Positions 8,595-16,784 of a stretch of DNA of 33,006 nt are shown one piece after another. The stretch is from assembly GCA_017541025.1 (NCBI GenBank), contig JAFXZY010000012.1, positions 1-33,006 of the forward strand, read 5' to 3'. Below the pieces are notes generated by a model that saw only the letters and a program-made list of their open reading frames with translations, had not been told where the DNA came from and ran no database searches. The translations under genes and the position numbers were made by a program. The stretch comes from Bacteroidaceae bacterium. GTDB lineage: Bacteria; Bacteroidota; Bacteroidia; Bacteroidales; Bacteroidaceae. Every line of letters starts with the position of its first letter. The stretch's first letter is position 1.

Positions 8595-8657
8595 AACGGA
8601 AACGATAACGAAAACGCTAACCGTTAACCGCTAACCGCTAAACGCTAACCGTTAACC
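8595..8657. repeat. Heptamer array inverted relative to 8217-8503
   Basis: CTAACCG/TTAACCG/CTAAACG heptamers form a shorter array complementary to the GGTTAGC array on the other side of the terminator. The two arrays could pair into a long imperfect stem with the terminator in the loop. It ends 4 bp from the atpK stop. Confidence 0.8.
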
Positions 8658-8661
8658 CCTA

Positions 8662-9227
<566 letters not shown>

Positions 9228-11093
9228 TTAAATCTGTTTAAACGGGGTGTACTCCTTGCCACCACCCTCGAAGCCGGCATTCTTGAAGAACTCCACGAAG
9301 GTAAGACGCATGGGATGCACAAAGGCACTGATCATGCTCAGAGCGAACGTGATACCATGACCTGCCAACAGGATGAGAACCATAGGTATCCAACGGATAA
9401 ACCAAGGCATACCAGATGTCAGATCATAAGCCAACATATTGAATACTCCACCGAGAACACCGCCTGTCAATCCGAGTGCAAAGAGACGGATGTAACTGAG
9501 CAGGTCGCCCAGCAATCCAGTAGCCATATTGTAGGTAGCCCATACTCCGCCACCAATATTGAGTAACGGACCTGTGACGGGATTCTTGTAAGCGGAGGGA
9601 TTGTTGTATAGGAAGATACCGATGACGCTGATACCGATAACGCCCATCAGCACGTACTTAAGTATCTGGGACAAAGCAATGCCACAGGCAGGCAGACCAA
9701 ACAAGGCAATAGCCGACAGAAGAGCAAGTACCCAACTGAAGGTACCTATGGCATATCCGAAGCCGTAATTCTTCCAGGCCTTGCAGCCCTTCAGCACCAT
9801 ACCCAGCAGCACCTGAACAAGACCGATGATAACAGAGAAGACCATCATGGGCGAGTAACCGAAGATGGGACCGATACCATTGTCGTTAATAAAATAGGGC
9901 TTAACAGGAGCCAAGAAGGCCCAATCCTGTTTGGTGAGGTCGATACCGAATACGGTACCCATAAGCAGGCCGCAGATCATGGTCATCAAACCCAACCAGA
10001 TACCCAACCGTCCGTAACTCTTGACATTTTCCGGACCCTTCCATGCCAGATAAGCTCCGCCTAAGAACACAAGCAGACCGTAACCACCATCGCCCAAACA
10101 CAAACCGAAGAACAGCATGAAGAAAGGAGCGAAGAAGAGAGAGGGGTCAATATCATGATAATTGGGCAGAGAGTACATACGCAGGATAGGCTCGAAGAGA
10201 CTTGTGTACCCATCGTTGGTAATCTGAACAGGCACATCATCCTCGTAGGCAGGGTCTTCCATCTCGTAGTAAATCCTGTCTTTCTCGAGGTACTCTACCA
10301 AGGCTTCTGTCTTGTCGGCACGCACCCAGCCTATCATCAGCCTAAGTACATCGCCTGCCACGCGCTCATCGCTCAGATGAACCTTGCTGAGAGATATCTC
10401 ATTCTGTACATTTATGAGACCGGATTCCAAGACTTTATGTGCATTGGCATTAATGTACAATAGCTCGGAACGAACGGTATTCAACTTCTCCTCTTCTACC
10501 TTTCGCTCTGCTTTATAACCACTCAAGGTTCCTTCGGGAAGGAATATCTGTTCGGCCTGAATATCGGGCGTTTCTTCACTGAAAGTAATAAAGAACACGC
10601 GCTTATCCATCTCGTTGATGGGTGTTGCAAAATATTTATCCACCCACTCACGCTTAAAGAACTTGCTGCTGCAACGATAGAAATGAATCTGCTGTGCACT
10701 GGCATCGGAAAGATGCTTTACGCTGGCAGGGTCGAAATCGCCCCAAGGCTCCAATATGCTGATATTCTTCTGCAGTGCATCAATATTGTGCAATAGGTTC
10801 AACTCCTCGGCACGTAAATCCTCGACATGCTGAAGAAGTTCTATGGGAGAGGAACTTTCCTGCACCGACTGAGGAACGGCCATCTCCTTGTAGGTCTTGG
10901 CATAAATATCCAAAGCCTGGAGGGCCGACTTGTACCGCTGCTCCAGCGCCATGCCGTCCTGCAGCTCCTGGCTGGTAGCACCTTTCTGCAACTGCTGAAT
11001 GTGTACCACACCCAGTTCGCGCAAGGAAGCAATGAAAGATTCATATTCACTTTCTGTCACCAAGAAGGTGAGCTTTTTCATTTTCTCAATCAT
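9228..11093 (-). CDS. atpI: V-type ATPase subunit I (stator, subunit a)
   Basis: 621 residues. The first half (about 1-310) is hydrophilic with helical coiled-coil stretches, forming the peripheral arm that binds the stalk. The second half has seven or eight membrane helices, and the segment LSYIRLFALGLTGG contains Arg at about 536, the position of the essential arginine that faces the ring's glutamate. Neighbouring residues GLCLGDGGYGLLVF are also typical. It overlaps atpD by 4 bp (ATGA), indicating translational coupling, and precedes atpK. The start MIEKMKKLTFLV is usual for the family. Its stop codon is immediately followed by a GC-rich palindrome. Confidence 0.95.
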   Translation of the reverse strand: MIEKMKKLTFLVTESEYESFIASLRELGVVHIQQLQKGATSQELQDGMALEQRYKSALQALDIYAKTYKEMAVPQSVQESSSPIELLQHVEDLRAEELNLLHNIDALQKNISILEPWGDFDPASVKHLSDASAQQIHFYRCSSKFFKREWVDKYFATPINEMDKRVFFITFSEETPDIQAEQIFLPEGTLSGYKAERKVEEEKLNTVRSELLYINANAHKVLESGLINVQNEISLSKVHLSDERVAGDVLRLMIGWVRADKTEALVEYLEKDRIYYEMEDPAYEDDVPVQITNDGYTSLFEPILRMYSLPNYHDIDPSLFFAPFFMLFFGLCLGDGGYGLLVFLGGAYLAWKGPENVKSYGRLGIWLGLMTMICGLLMGTVFGIDLTKQDWAFLAPVKPYFINDNGIGPIFGYSPMMVFSVIIGLVQVLLGMVLKGCKAWKNYGFGYAIGTFSWVLALLSAIALFGLPACGIALSQILKYVLMGVIGISVIGIFLYNNPSAYKNPVTGPLLNIGGGVWATYNMATGLLGDLLSYIRLFALGLTGGVLGGVFNMLAYDLTSGMPWFIRWIPMVLILLAGHGITFALSMISAFVHPMRLTFVEFFKNAGFEGGGKEYTPFKQI

Positions 11094-11713
11094 ACGGCTA
11101 CCTCCTTTTCTTCTTCTTCAAGACGTCGTTTTTCCTGCAACGACTTCAGAATTTTCTGTGATGACTTAGACAAGTTCTCCTCGTCCTCCATGAAACGTTT
11201 AATCTTACGCACAGCCTCCTGGAAGCCCGGGATCTGTACCTTCTCGAAGAGGTTCACCTTCTGGGTTGTCTTCTTACGGGCATGCTCTAAGAGTTGAAGC
11301 TTTGCAAAGACAAACTCCCGCTCAACCGCCGTCTTAGCCAATCCTTGCAAGAGGTTGATACCATCAAAGTACCATTTGGGGGCACTGAACAGTCCGAAGG
11401 GTCGTACCTCCAATTCAATATTCTCAAGAATGGGGACACGCACACCGGCTATTTTTTTTACATTCAGCTGCACATCCTTCAGACTGACCAATGAAACATC
11501 GAACTCGCCCCACAAAGCATACATGCGTTCATAGCCAGAAATCTGACTTTGCAGTTTTTGTTCTAGTTCATCAGCCTCATCCTTGCATTTCTTCACCTCA
11601 AGACGCAAAGCCGTTTCCTTGCTTTTGATGATAGGCAAAGTACGCTGACGCATCTTCAGGTTCTTCTCGATTTGCTGAAGAGAGGTCTTGTTATACTGAA
11701 ACTTTATTGCCAT
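11090..11713 (-). CDS. atpD: V-type ATPase subunit D (rotor shaft)
   Basis: 207 residues, rich in Lys, Glu and Leu, with long N- and C-terminal helices (about 8-75 and 120-205) and little structure between, as expected of the coiled-coil central shaft turning inside the A3B3 head. The opening MAIKFQYNKTSLQQIEKNLK resembles the family's usual KTxL..L...L start. In related Bacteroidetes and in Chlamydia this gene follows atpB directly; here 5.6 kb of opposite-strand polysaccharide genes and repeats separate them, and atpD has its own promoter 42-73 bp upstream. It overlaps atpI by 4 bp. Confidence 0.93.
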   Translation of the reverse strand: MAIKFQYNKTSLQQIEKNLKMRQRTLPIIKSKETALRLEVKKCKDEADELEQKLQSQISGYERMYALWGEFDVSLVSLKDVQLNVKKIAGVRVPILENIELEVRPFGLFSAPKWYFDGINLLQGLAKTAVEREFVFAKLQLLEHARKKTTQKVNLFEKVQIPGFQEAVRKIKRFMEDEENLSKSSQKILKSLQEKRRLEEEEKEVAV

Positions 11714-11754
11714 TTATTTTGTTGAGTTGAACTCCATTTAGTCAAATATGGGCA

Positions 11755-11786
11755 CAAAAGTAGAAAAACTTCGTCAAATATCCAAA
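11755..11786 (-). promoter_or_regulatory. Promoter of atpD-atpI-atpK
   Basis: On the minus strand TTTG (11786-11783), a 20-bp spacer and TACTTTTG (11762-11755) match the Bacteroidetes -33/-7 promoter well. It lies 42 bp upstream of the atpD ATG, in the gap where the V-ATPase operon is interrupted. Confidence 0.75.
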
Positions 11787-11857
11787 AAAAAAAAGCAATC
11801 ATGCGGTAAAAAAGAGATTTATAGAAAACAGACACATGGTTTTATGTAAAAAGTCCG

Positions 11858-11865
11858 TACTTTTG
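11858..11865 (+). promoter_or_regulatory. -7 box directly before the flippase start
   Basis: TACTTTTG fits TAnnTTTG, and the flippase ATG begins only 4 bases after it. If this box is used, the mRNA would start at or very near the ATG and be leaderless. The 12-base string TACTTTTGTGCC is also present, inverted, in the atpD promoter (11751-11762). A -33 element is not obvious. Confidence 0.5.
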
Positions 11866-11869
11866 TGCC

Positions 11870-13408
11870 ATGAATGAAGAAAAATCACTAAAAGAGCGTA
11901 CAGCGAAAGGACTGGTTTGGGGAGGATTCTCGAACGGCGCCATGCAAGTGTTGGAAGGTCTGTTCGGACTGATTCTCATGATTAAGCTTTTTCCCGAAGA
12001 TTACGGAAAAGTTGCTGCTCTGAAAATCTTTACAGACTTGGCAAGTACGCTCCAAGAGAGCGGCTTTATCTCTGCCCTTTGCAACAAAAAAAAGCCAACC
12101 CATGAAGAATACAATGCAGTCTTCTGGTTCAATATTCTGGTGAGCGCTACGCTATTCATCATACTATGGTTTTGCGCCCCCTTAATTGCAGATTTCTACC
12201 ACGACCCGGAACTTATTTACCTGGCGAGATTCCTTTTCCTGTGTTTTCTCCTTTCCGGCATTGGAACGGTTCAGCGTGCCTACCTGTTTGGTCACCTGAT
12301 GGTAAAGGAAACCAGTATTTGCAATATCTGCGGTGTACTGATATCAAGCATCATATGCGTTATAATGGCATGGAACGAATATGCCTATTGGGGTCTTGTA
12401 ACAAAGCAAGTCTGCTTTGTAGCCATAGTACAGATCCTGGCATGGCGCTTCTCTTCGTGGCGACCGACAGCCCCCTTCCTAACCTCCCCCCGAGGAGGGA
12501 GGAACACTTCACTCCTCACCCTTTTAGAGCCGGCATGGAAGATGTTTGGTTTTGGCAGCAAGCTGATGCTGACCAATGTTTTTAACATACTGAATAAGGA
12601 AGCTTTTTCTGTTTTGCTGAACTATAAATTCAACAACCATGTGGCCGGTATCTATACACAGGCAAGAAAATGGGATGATATGGCATCAAATACCATCAAC
12701 GGAATGGTGAATGGAGTGGCCCAACCAACTTTAGCTCAGGTGAACGAAGATATCGGCCGGTACAGAAACGTATTTAGGAAGATGATGCGCTTTACTTGCT
12801 TTATTACCTTCCCCGCTATGTTCGGACTTGCGATCATTGCACAGGATTTCATTATGATAGTGGGCAAGGAGAAATGGGCAGAGTGCGGAACGATGCTGGC
12901 ACTGCTATGCCTACACGGTGCTGTTGTACCTATTACAACGTTATACAGCAACCTGACCATAAGTCGTGGTAAAAGCGGCGTGAACATGGCATGTACCATA
13001 GGACAATGTTTGGTGGTATGGGCTGGACTGATTCTTCTTTATCCAAAGGGACTGACGTCAATGGTTATTTATTTCATTGCACTGAATGTTCTTTGGCTGG
13101 GCATCTGGCAGTGGTGGGCAAAGAGATTGGTGGGTCTGCGCTGGAGGGAGACGCTGAAAGACATCCTGCCTTTCCTTCTCTTTACGCTTCTCGTGCATTC
13201 CTTCACGTGGTGGGCAACAAACGGAATTTCGATTATGTGGCTGAGGATGATAATCAGAATCATTATGGCCGCTACCCTCTATGCCGGCATCATGTGGATA
13301 AGCGGAGCCAAGATTATGAGAGAAGCGGTTCAGTACTTAGCCCCCTCCATCTCCCCCTTTGGGGGAGGGAAGAAATCCCACAAGAAAAAACAGGATTCAC
13401 ACGAATGA
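11870..13408 (+). CDS. Polysaccharide flippase (Wzx / PST family)
   Basis: 512 residues with about 12-14 membrane helices. The start LKERTAKGLVWGGFSNGAMQ and the motif DDMASNTINGMVNGVAQPTLAQV (about 267-289) are typical of lipopolysaccharide or exopolysaccharide flippases of Bacteroidetes, which move lipid-linked glycan units across the inner membrane. Two stretches look repeat-derived: residues 201-219 (APFLTSPRGGRNTSLL...), encoded by a palindrome at 12469-12525 in a loop between helices, and the C-terminus from about residue 491 (APSISPFGGGKK...), encoded by a palindrome at 13340-13370. The stop overlaps the next start (ATGA). It is the first gene of a three-part surface-glycan cassette lying within the V-ATPase operon in opposite orientation. 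Confidence 0.92.
   Translation: MNEEKSLKERTAKGLVWGGFSNGAMQVLEGLFGLILMIKLFPEDYGKVAALKIFTDLASTLQESGFISALCNKKKPTHEEYNAVFWFNILVSATLFIILWFCAPLIADFYHDPELIYLARFLFLCFLLSGIGTVQRAYLFGHLMVKETSICNICGVLISSIICVIMAWNEYAYWGLVTKQVCFVAIVQILAWRFSSWRPTAPFLTSPRGGRNTSLLTLLEPAWKMFGFGSKLMLTNVFNILNKEAFSVLLNYKFNNHVAGIYTQARKWDDMASNTINGMVNGVAQPTLAQVNEDIGRYRNVFRKMMRFTCFITFPAMFGLAIIAQDFIMIVGKEKWAECGTMLALLCLHGAVVPITTLYSNLTISRGKSGVNMACTIGQCLVVWAGLILLYPKGLTSMVIYFIALNVLWLGIWQWWAKRLVGLRWRETLKDILPFLLFTLLVHSFTWWATNGISIMWLRMIIRIIMAATLYAGIMWISGAKIMREAVQYLAPSISPFGGGKKSHKKKQDSHE
12469..12525. repeat. Palindromic element inside the flippase gene
   Basis: GCCCCCTTCCTAACCTCCCC (12470-12489), CGAGGAGGGAGG and a CTCCTCACCC tail resemble the intergenic element GCCCCCTCC..CTCCCCCTTTGGGGGAGG with CTCCTCACCC. 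It is read in frame without a stop and encodes a hydrophilic loop. Confidence 0.6.
13340..13370 (+). repeat. Palindromic element, flippase 3' end
   Basis: GCCCCCTCC (13340-13348) is followed by the palindrome CTCCCCCTTTGGGGGAG and GG. It is the clearest copy of the element in the window and is read as the flippase C-terminal tail. Its GCCCCCTCC arm is complementary to GGAGGGGGC at 13537-13545, across the next gene's start codon. Confidence 0.85.
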
Positions 13409-15615
13409 ATATGGCAACAGTACCAGGAAAAGAACTCCTCACCCAAAGGGCGACTGGGGTCTTCAGAGGAGCCACTGAGTGTGGCTCCGGCCCCACAAAG
13501 GTGAGCGAATCCCCATTCACGAAGGTGGTCAGGACGGGAGGGGGCCTCCGCAACCACGCTTTTGACATCCTATGCGGACTGTGCATCCTAAGGATGGTAA
13601 CGCTGCATGTTGTCTGTCAGACGGCACTCAGGCAGACCGAGTGGTGGAAACTGATTATGGAGTGGAGCTTCTACCTGATGAGTTTCTTTTTCTTTAAAGC
13701 CGGCTATTTCAACAAAGGCGTGCAGGGCAATTCCAAGGCTTACTGCTGGGACAAGTTCCGTCGGTTGATGATACCCTATTTCTCGTGGGCTGCCATCAGC
13801 GCTGGTGTGTGTCTGTTCTTTATGCTGACTTTCCCCGGCCGGTTCCCAGGAACAGAGCAGTCGTTCCATGACTTCAAATTGTTGGTGGGAGGTTTTACAT
13901 GGGGAAACAGCCCGCTATGGTTCCTACCCTGCTTCTTTGCCTCTTATATTATCGTCCACTTTATCGAGAAGGTCAAGCACCTGCACCTAATTATACTGTT
14001 CTTCCCGTTGCTGAGCTACTGGCTTTTCAAGCAAGGTAATCCTCTCTATTTCATGATGGACAATGTATTCTGCGGTGCCTTTTTCTTTTATTTAGGAAAG
14101 GTTTGGCATATAACATTGGATAAGATAGGAGACAAGAAGGGACTAATTGCCAGCATCATACTGGTGGTAGCGTTTGTATGCGTGAACATCTATCTGCATG
14201 GAGAATATGAAATGAAGACCAACACCTTCAGCGGACCATTCTGGCGAGTGATGCTGAATACGATGCTGGCACTGACCGGACTGTCAGGAATCCTGCTGAC
14301 CACACATATAAGACGCATACCGGGTATCTGCTACATCGGGGAGCACAGTATGGTTTACTATATAGGGCACTACCCACTAATAATGTGCTACGTGTACCTG
14401 TCTATTCTTTTGAGCCACAACATCAAGAAAAGCGTTCCCGACATGATTGTAATGACTGTTCTGGTCTTTGCCATCTGTACACTGTTGGTTCCATTTATCG
14501 AAAGGGTGTTCTGGCTGAGCGGGAAGAGCCTCCCCTTAGAGGGGAAGGTATGGAGACGGTCTGTATATTTCTATCACACCCAAGATACGGTTCGGATTGT
14601 CCGGGAATGGAAAGAAGGGAAATTCCCCGCCCATTTCCTTTACGGGGCGCTACAACTGGAGCAATACGGCTATGAGGTTATCTGGCACGACCAGATTCAC
14701 CTATACAAACGTGTGCAGGATACGCTGACGGCTACCTGGAAGATTCTTAACTGCCGTCGGCATTATGATGTGCTCTATGCCACGCACACCCGAGGCATAG
14801 AACCCATTATCCTATTGCATGCCATCGGACTATACCGGAAGAAGATTGTGGTTTGGCATCACCAACCCATTGTGAAGGCCAAGAACTGGTTCCGCGAAGC
14901 TTTGGCCCGACTTTTCTACAAGGGTATGGACCACATGATTTTCTTCTCTGATAAGCTGATACAAGACAGTTTGCAATCAGAAAAAGCCGACCCGACCCGT
15001 ATGAGCATGGTTCATTGGGGAGCCGACCTGGCTTTCTATGACAACCTCCCCCAACCCCTCCAAAGGAAGGGCTTTATCTCCACTGGAAAGGAACTGAGAG
15101 ACTATAAGACACTGACAGAAGCTTTCAATAATACGGGGTTACCCCTCACCCTTTTTACTCAGAAACAACAGGAAGGATTGTTTACCGACTTAGAGATAAA
15201 AGACAACATAGACTTACGCTTTGGGGAACGACTGATGCCATATGAGATAGCCCTATTAGTGGCTCAAAGTCAGTGTGTCTGTATCTGCTGCAAACAGAGC
15301 AACTATACCGTAGGACTTACCACTGTGGTAGAAGCATTGGCTCTGGGCTTGCCCATACTCTGCACCCGCAATCCACAGATGCCCATGGACTTGGAGGCTG
15401 AGGGATGCGGCATCTACTTAGAGCCTTACGACCGAGAAGGTTGGGAGCGTGCCATCCAATACATAGCAGAACACCCCGAAGAAGCCGAAGAGATGGGACG
15501 CAAGGGACGCCTCTTAGCGGAGAAATATTATAATGTAGAACAATGCGCGAAAGAAATATGCCCCCTCCTACTCCCCCCTTTGGGGGAGGGAAAGACGTTA
15601 GGCTTTGGACATTAG
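13405..15615 (+). CDS. Acyltransferase-3 / glycosyltransferase-4 fusion protein
   Basis: 736 residues from the ATG that overlaps the flippase stop. The frame is open further upstream (to 12991), but that part overlaps the flippase gene. Residues 1-48 are repeat-derived (KELLTQR ... GGG). Residues about 49-372 form an acyltransferase-3 membrane domain (NHAFDILCGLCILRMVTLH start, then about ten helices) of the type that acylates surface glycans. Residues 385-736 form a soluble GT4-like glycosyltransferase (VWHHQPIVKAKN, FISTGKELRDYKTL, GLTTVVEALALGLPILC). The seam (residues 375-383, SLPLEGKVW) is encoded by a palindromic element. The GT half has no in-frame start near the seam, so it depends on the fusion. 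Further repeat-derived parts are LPQPLQRKG (548-556) and the C-terminus from about 721. Each domain is usually a separate protein; substrates are unknown. Confidence 0.85.
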   Translation: MNMATVPGKELLTQRATGVFRGATECGSGPTKVSESPFTKVVRTGGGLRNHAFDILCGLCILRMVTLHVVCQTALRQTEWWKLIMEWSFYLMSFFFFKAGYFNKGVQGNSKAYCWDKFRRLMIPYFSWAAISAGVCLFFMLTFPGRFPGTEQSFHDFKLLVGGFTWGNSPLWFLPCFFASYIIVHFIEKVKHLHLIILFFPLLSYWLFKQGNPLYFMMDNVFCGAFFFYLGKVWHITLDKIGDKKGLIASIILVVAFVCVNIYLHGEYEMKTNTFSGPFWRVMLNTMLALTGLSGILLTTHIRRIPGICYIGEHSMVYYIGHYPLIMCYVYLSILLSHNIKKSVPDMIVMTVLVFAICTLLVPFIERVFWLSGKSLPLEGKVWRRSVYFYHTQDTVRIVREWKEGKFPAHFLYGALQLEQYGYEVIWHDQIHLYKRVQDTLTATWKILNCRRHYDVLYATHTRGIEPIILLHAIGLYRKKIVVWHHQPIVKAKNWFREALARLFYKGMDHMIFFSDKLIQDSLQSEKADPTRMSMVHWGADLAFYDNLPQPLQRKGFISTGKELRDYKTLTEAFNNTGLPLTLFTQKQQEGLFTDLEIKDNIDLRFGERLMPYEIALLVAQSQCVCICCKQSNYTVGLTTVVEALALGLPILCTRNPQMPMDLEAEGCGIYLEPYDREGWERAIQYIAEHPEEAEEMGRKGRLLAEKYYNVEQCAKEICPLLLPPLGEGKTLGFGH
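13435..13546 (-). repeat. Composite palindromic element at the fusion gene's 5' end
   Basis: CTCCTCACCCAAAGGG (13435-13450) and GGGAGGGGGCC (13536-13546) are the two ends of the element in reverse orientation. Between them are about 85 extra bases holding a perfect hairpin, GGAGCCAC-TGAGT-GTGGCTCC (13468-13488). The whole is translated. It faces the forward copy at 13340-13370. Confidence 0.7.
14528..14549. repeat. Palindromic element at the domain-fusion seam
   Basis: GCCTCCCCTTAGAGGGGAAG contains a TCCCCT-TAG-AGGGGA stem. It lies exactly between the acyltransferase and glycosyltransferase domains and is read in frame as SLPLEGK. Confidence 0.7.
15043..15072. repeat. Degenerate palindromic element inside the GT domain
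   Basis: CCTCCCCCAACCCCTCCAAA followed by GGAAGGGC resembles a decayed copy of the GC-rich element. It encodes LPQPLQRKG in a loop just before the conserved FISTGKELRDYKTL stretch. Confidence 0.5.
15560..15593 (+). repeat. Palindromic element, fusion gene 3' end
   Basis: GCCCCCTCC (15560-15568) is followed by CTCCCCCCTTTGGGGGAGGG (near-perfect palindrome). It is translated as the last residues of the fusion protein. Its left arm is complementary to GGAGGGGGC at 15681-15689, across the start codon of the next gene. Confidence 0.85.
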
Positions 15616-15626
15616 ACCTAATTAAG

Positions 15627-16148
15627 ATGACAATGACATTAAACAATAATAAAGAGCTCCTCACCCAAAGGGGGAGGAAGGGAGGGGGCCACAGAATTGA
15701 GTGGCTGGATGCCATGAGAGGATTTACCATGATACTGGTTGTGGCGTATCATGTGGCACAGTTCGGATTTGTAGAAAATGAGAAGACAAGTGCCGCCCTA
15801 CCCTTTCTGGTTCTCTTCCGTATGCCCCTATTCTTCTTTGTGAGCGGATTCCTGGCTTATAAGGCAAACTTCGTATGGAATCTGAAAAATACCGTCCCTT
15901 TGGTTCTGAAGAAACTGCACGTACAGATCATCCCTGCCATCATATTCCTGGGTATCTTTATTGTCTTCAAATCCAAACATAGCTTTTGGGACGGCCTTCT
16001 GAACGCATTGAAGAGTCCAACCAAAGACGGGTACTGGTTCACCTGGGTATTACTACAGATGTTCCTGATTTACTACACCATCAGCATCATCGCCCATTAC
16101 CTGAAAAAGATAAAGGAAAAAGTTTCAGGAAAAAACTCTCAACTTTAA
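15627..16148 (+). CDS. Acyltransferase-3, N-terminal fragment of a broken gene
   Basis: 173 residues from the ATG at 15627 (12 bp after the fusion gene). The N-terminal KELLTQRGRKGGG is repeat-derived. RIEWLDAMRGFTMILVVAYHVAQF (about 24-47) is the usual start of an acyltransferase-3 domain with its conserved histidine in helix 1, and the helices continue to WFTWVLLQMFLIYYTISII. The frame then enters a heptamer array, AACTTTA followed by three AACTTTC (16141-16168), whose variant first unit supplies the TAA stop. The rest of the enzyme continues in the same frame after the array, starting with the ATG at 16170. The gene is therefore probably a pseudogene, unless the second half restarts or the array varies in length between cells. 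Confidence 0.8.
   Translation: MTMTLNNNKELLTQRGRKGGGHRIEWLDAMRGFTMILVVAYHVAQFGFVENEKTSAALPFLVLFRMPLFFFVSGFLAYKANFVWNLKNTVPLVLKKLHVQIIPAIIFLGIFIVFKSKHSFWDGLLNALKSPTKDGYWFTWVLLQMFLIYYTISIIAHYLKKIKEKVSGKNSQL
15651..15690 (-). repeat. Palindromic element at the acyltransferase 5' end
   Basis: GAGCTCCTCACCCAAAGGGG followed by GAGGAAGGGAGGGGGCC is the element in reverse orientation. It is translated and shares the KELLTQR...GGG peptide with the start of the fusion protein. It faces the forward copy at 15560-15593. Confidence 0.8.
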
Positions 16149-16168
16149 ACTTTCAACTTTCAACTTTC
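16141..16168. repeat. Heptamer array inside the acyltransferase gene
   Basis: Four contiguous 7-bp units (AACTTTA, then AACTTTC three times) split the acyltransferase gene between two membrane helices and provide an in-frame TAA. At 28 bp the array cannot be a frame-neutral insertion by itself; the flanking bases must make up the difference. Confidence 0.85.
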
Positions 16169-16169
16169 G

Positions 16170-16784
16170 ATGGTCTTCTGGATTACCGTCTGGCTCATCT
16201 CCATCGCTGCATACGAAACGCTGTACCTACCCAAGCACTTTTCTTACCATAAAGCCCAGTTCTTTGCCTATACCAGCCTGATACAGACCATCAGGTTTAT
16301 GCAGTTCTTTCTCTTAGGCAATATCGTACATAGGTACTGGAATCGGATACAAAAGCTTTTCGACAGCGTATGGTTCTTTCCATTAATAGCAACTCTGGCC
16401 CTGGTTTGCTGTGCCGACATTTTCCGCTTGCACACACTGAAGTTTGCCTGGACCAACCTACCCCGCACTACGGCCATGTACACACTGCTGCTGATGGTGG
16501 TGATGTTTTTCCGTTATAATAAGAAATGGTTTACTACAGAACATGCTTTGGGAAGAGCCCTTCAATATACAGGTCAGCGCACTCTGGATGTTTACCTGCT
16601 ACATTTTTTGCTCATCCCCTCCATGCCTTTCATTGGAACCTGGCTCAATGCGCATCACCCCAACTTCCTGATAGACCTTCTGCTATCGGTAGGTGTTGCA
16701 CTTCCCATCGTAGCGGTATGTCTGCTCATCAGTCATATCCTGCATACCAGTCCCGTTTTAGGAAAATTCCTTTTCGGGAAGTAA
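16170..16784 (+). CDS. Acyltransferase-3, C-terminal fragment of a broken gene
   Basis: 204 residues in the same frame as the fragment ending at 16148. It opens directly with a membrane helix (MVFWITVWLISIAAYETLYL) and adds about five more helices, including FMQFFLLGNIVHRYW and YTGQRTLDVYLLHFLLIPSM, the typical late acyltransferase-3 motif with histidine. The two fragments together (about 377 residues plus the repeat) equal a normal acyltransferase-3. The ATG is 21 bp after the upstream stop, so reinitiation is possible but unproven. It is followed by a 512-bp repeat cluster and the convergent atpB. Confidence 0.8.
   Translation: MVFWITVWLISIAAYETLYLPKHFSYHKAQFFAYTSLIQTIRFMQFFLLGNIVHRYWNRIQKLFDSVWFFPLIATLALVCCADIFRLHTLKFAWTNLPRTTAMYTLLLMVVMFFRYNKKWFTTEHALGRALQYTGQRTLDVYLLHFLLIPSMPFIGTWLNAHHPNFLIDLLLSVGVALPIVAVCLLISHILHTSPVLGKFLFGK

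Noticed and set aside
12991-13404. Upstream extension of the acyltransferase-glycosyltransferase frame
   Set aside because: It overlaps the flippase gene for 414 bases and is not acyltransferase-like; the ATG at 13405 overlapping the flippase stop is the natural start.
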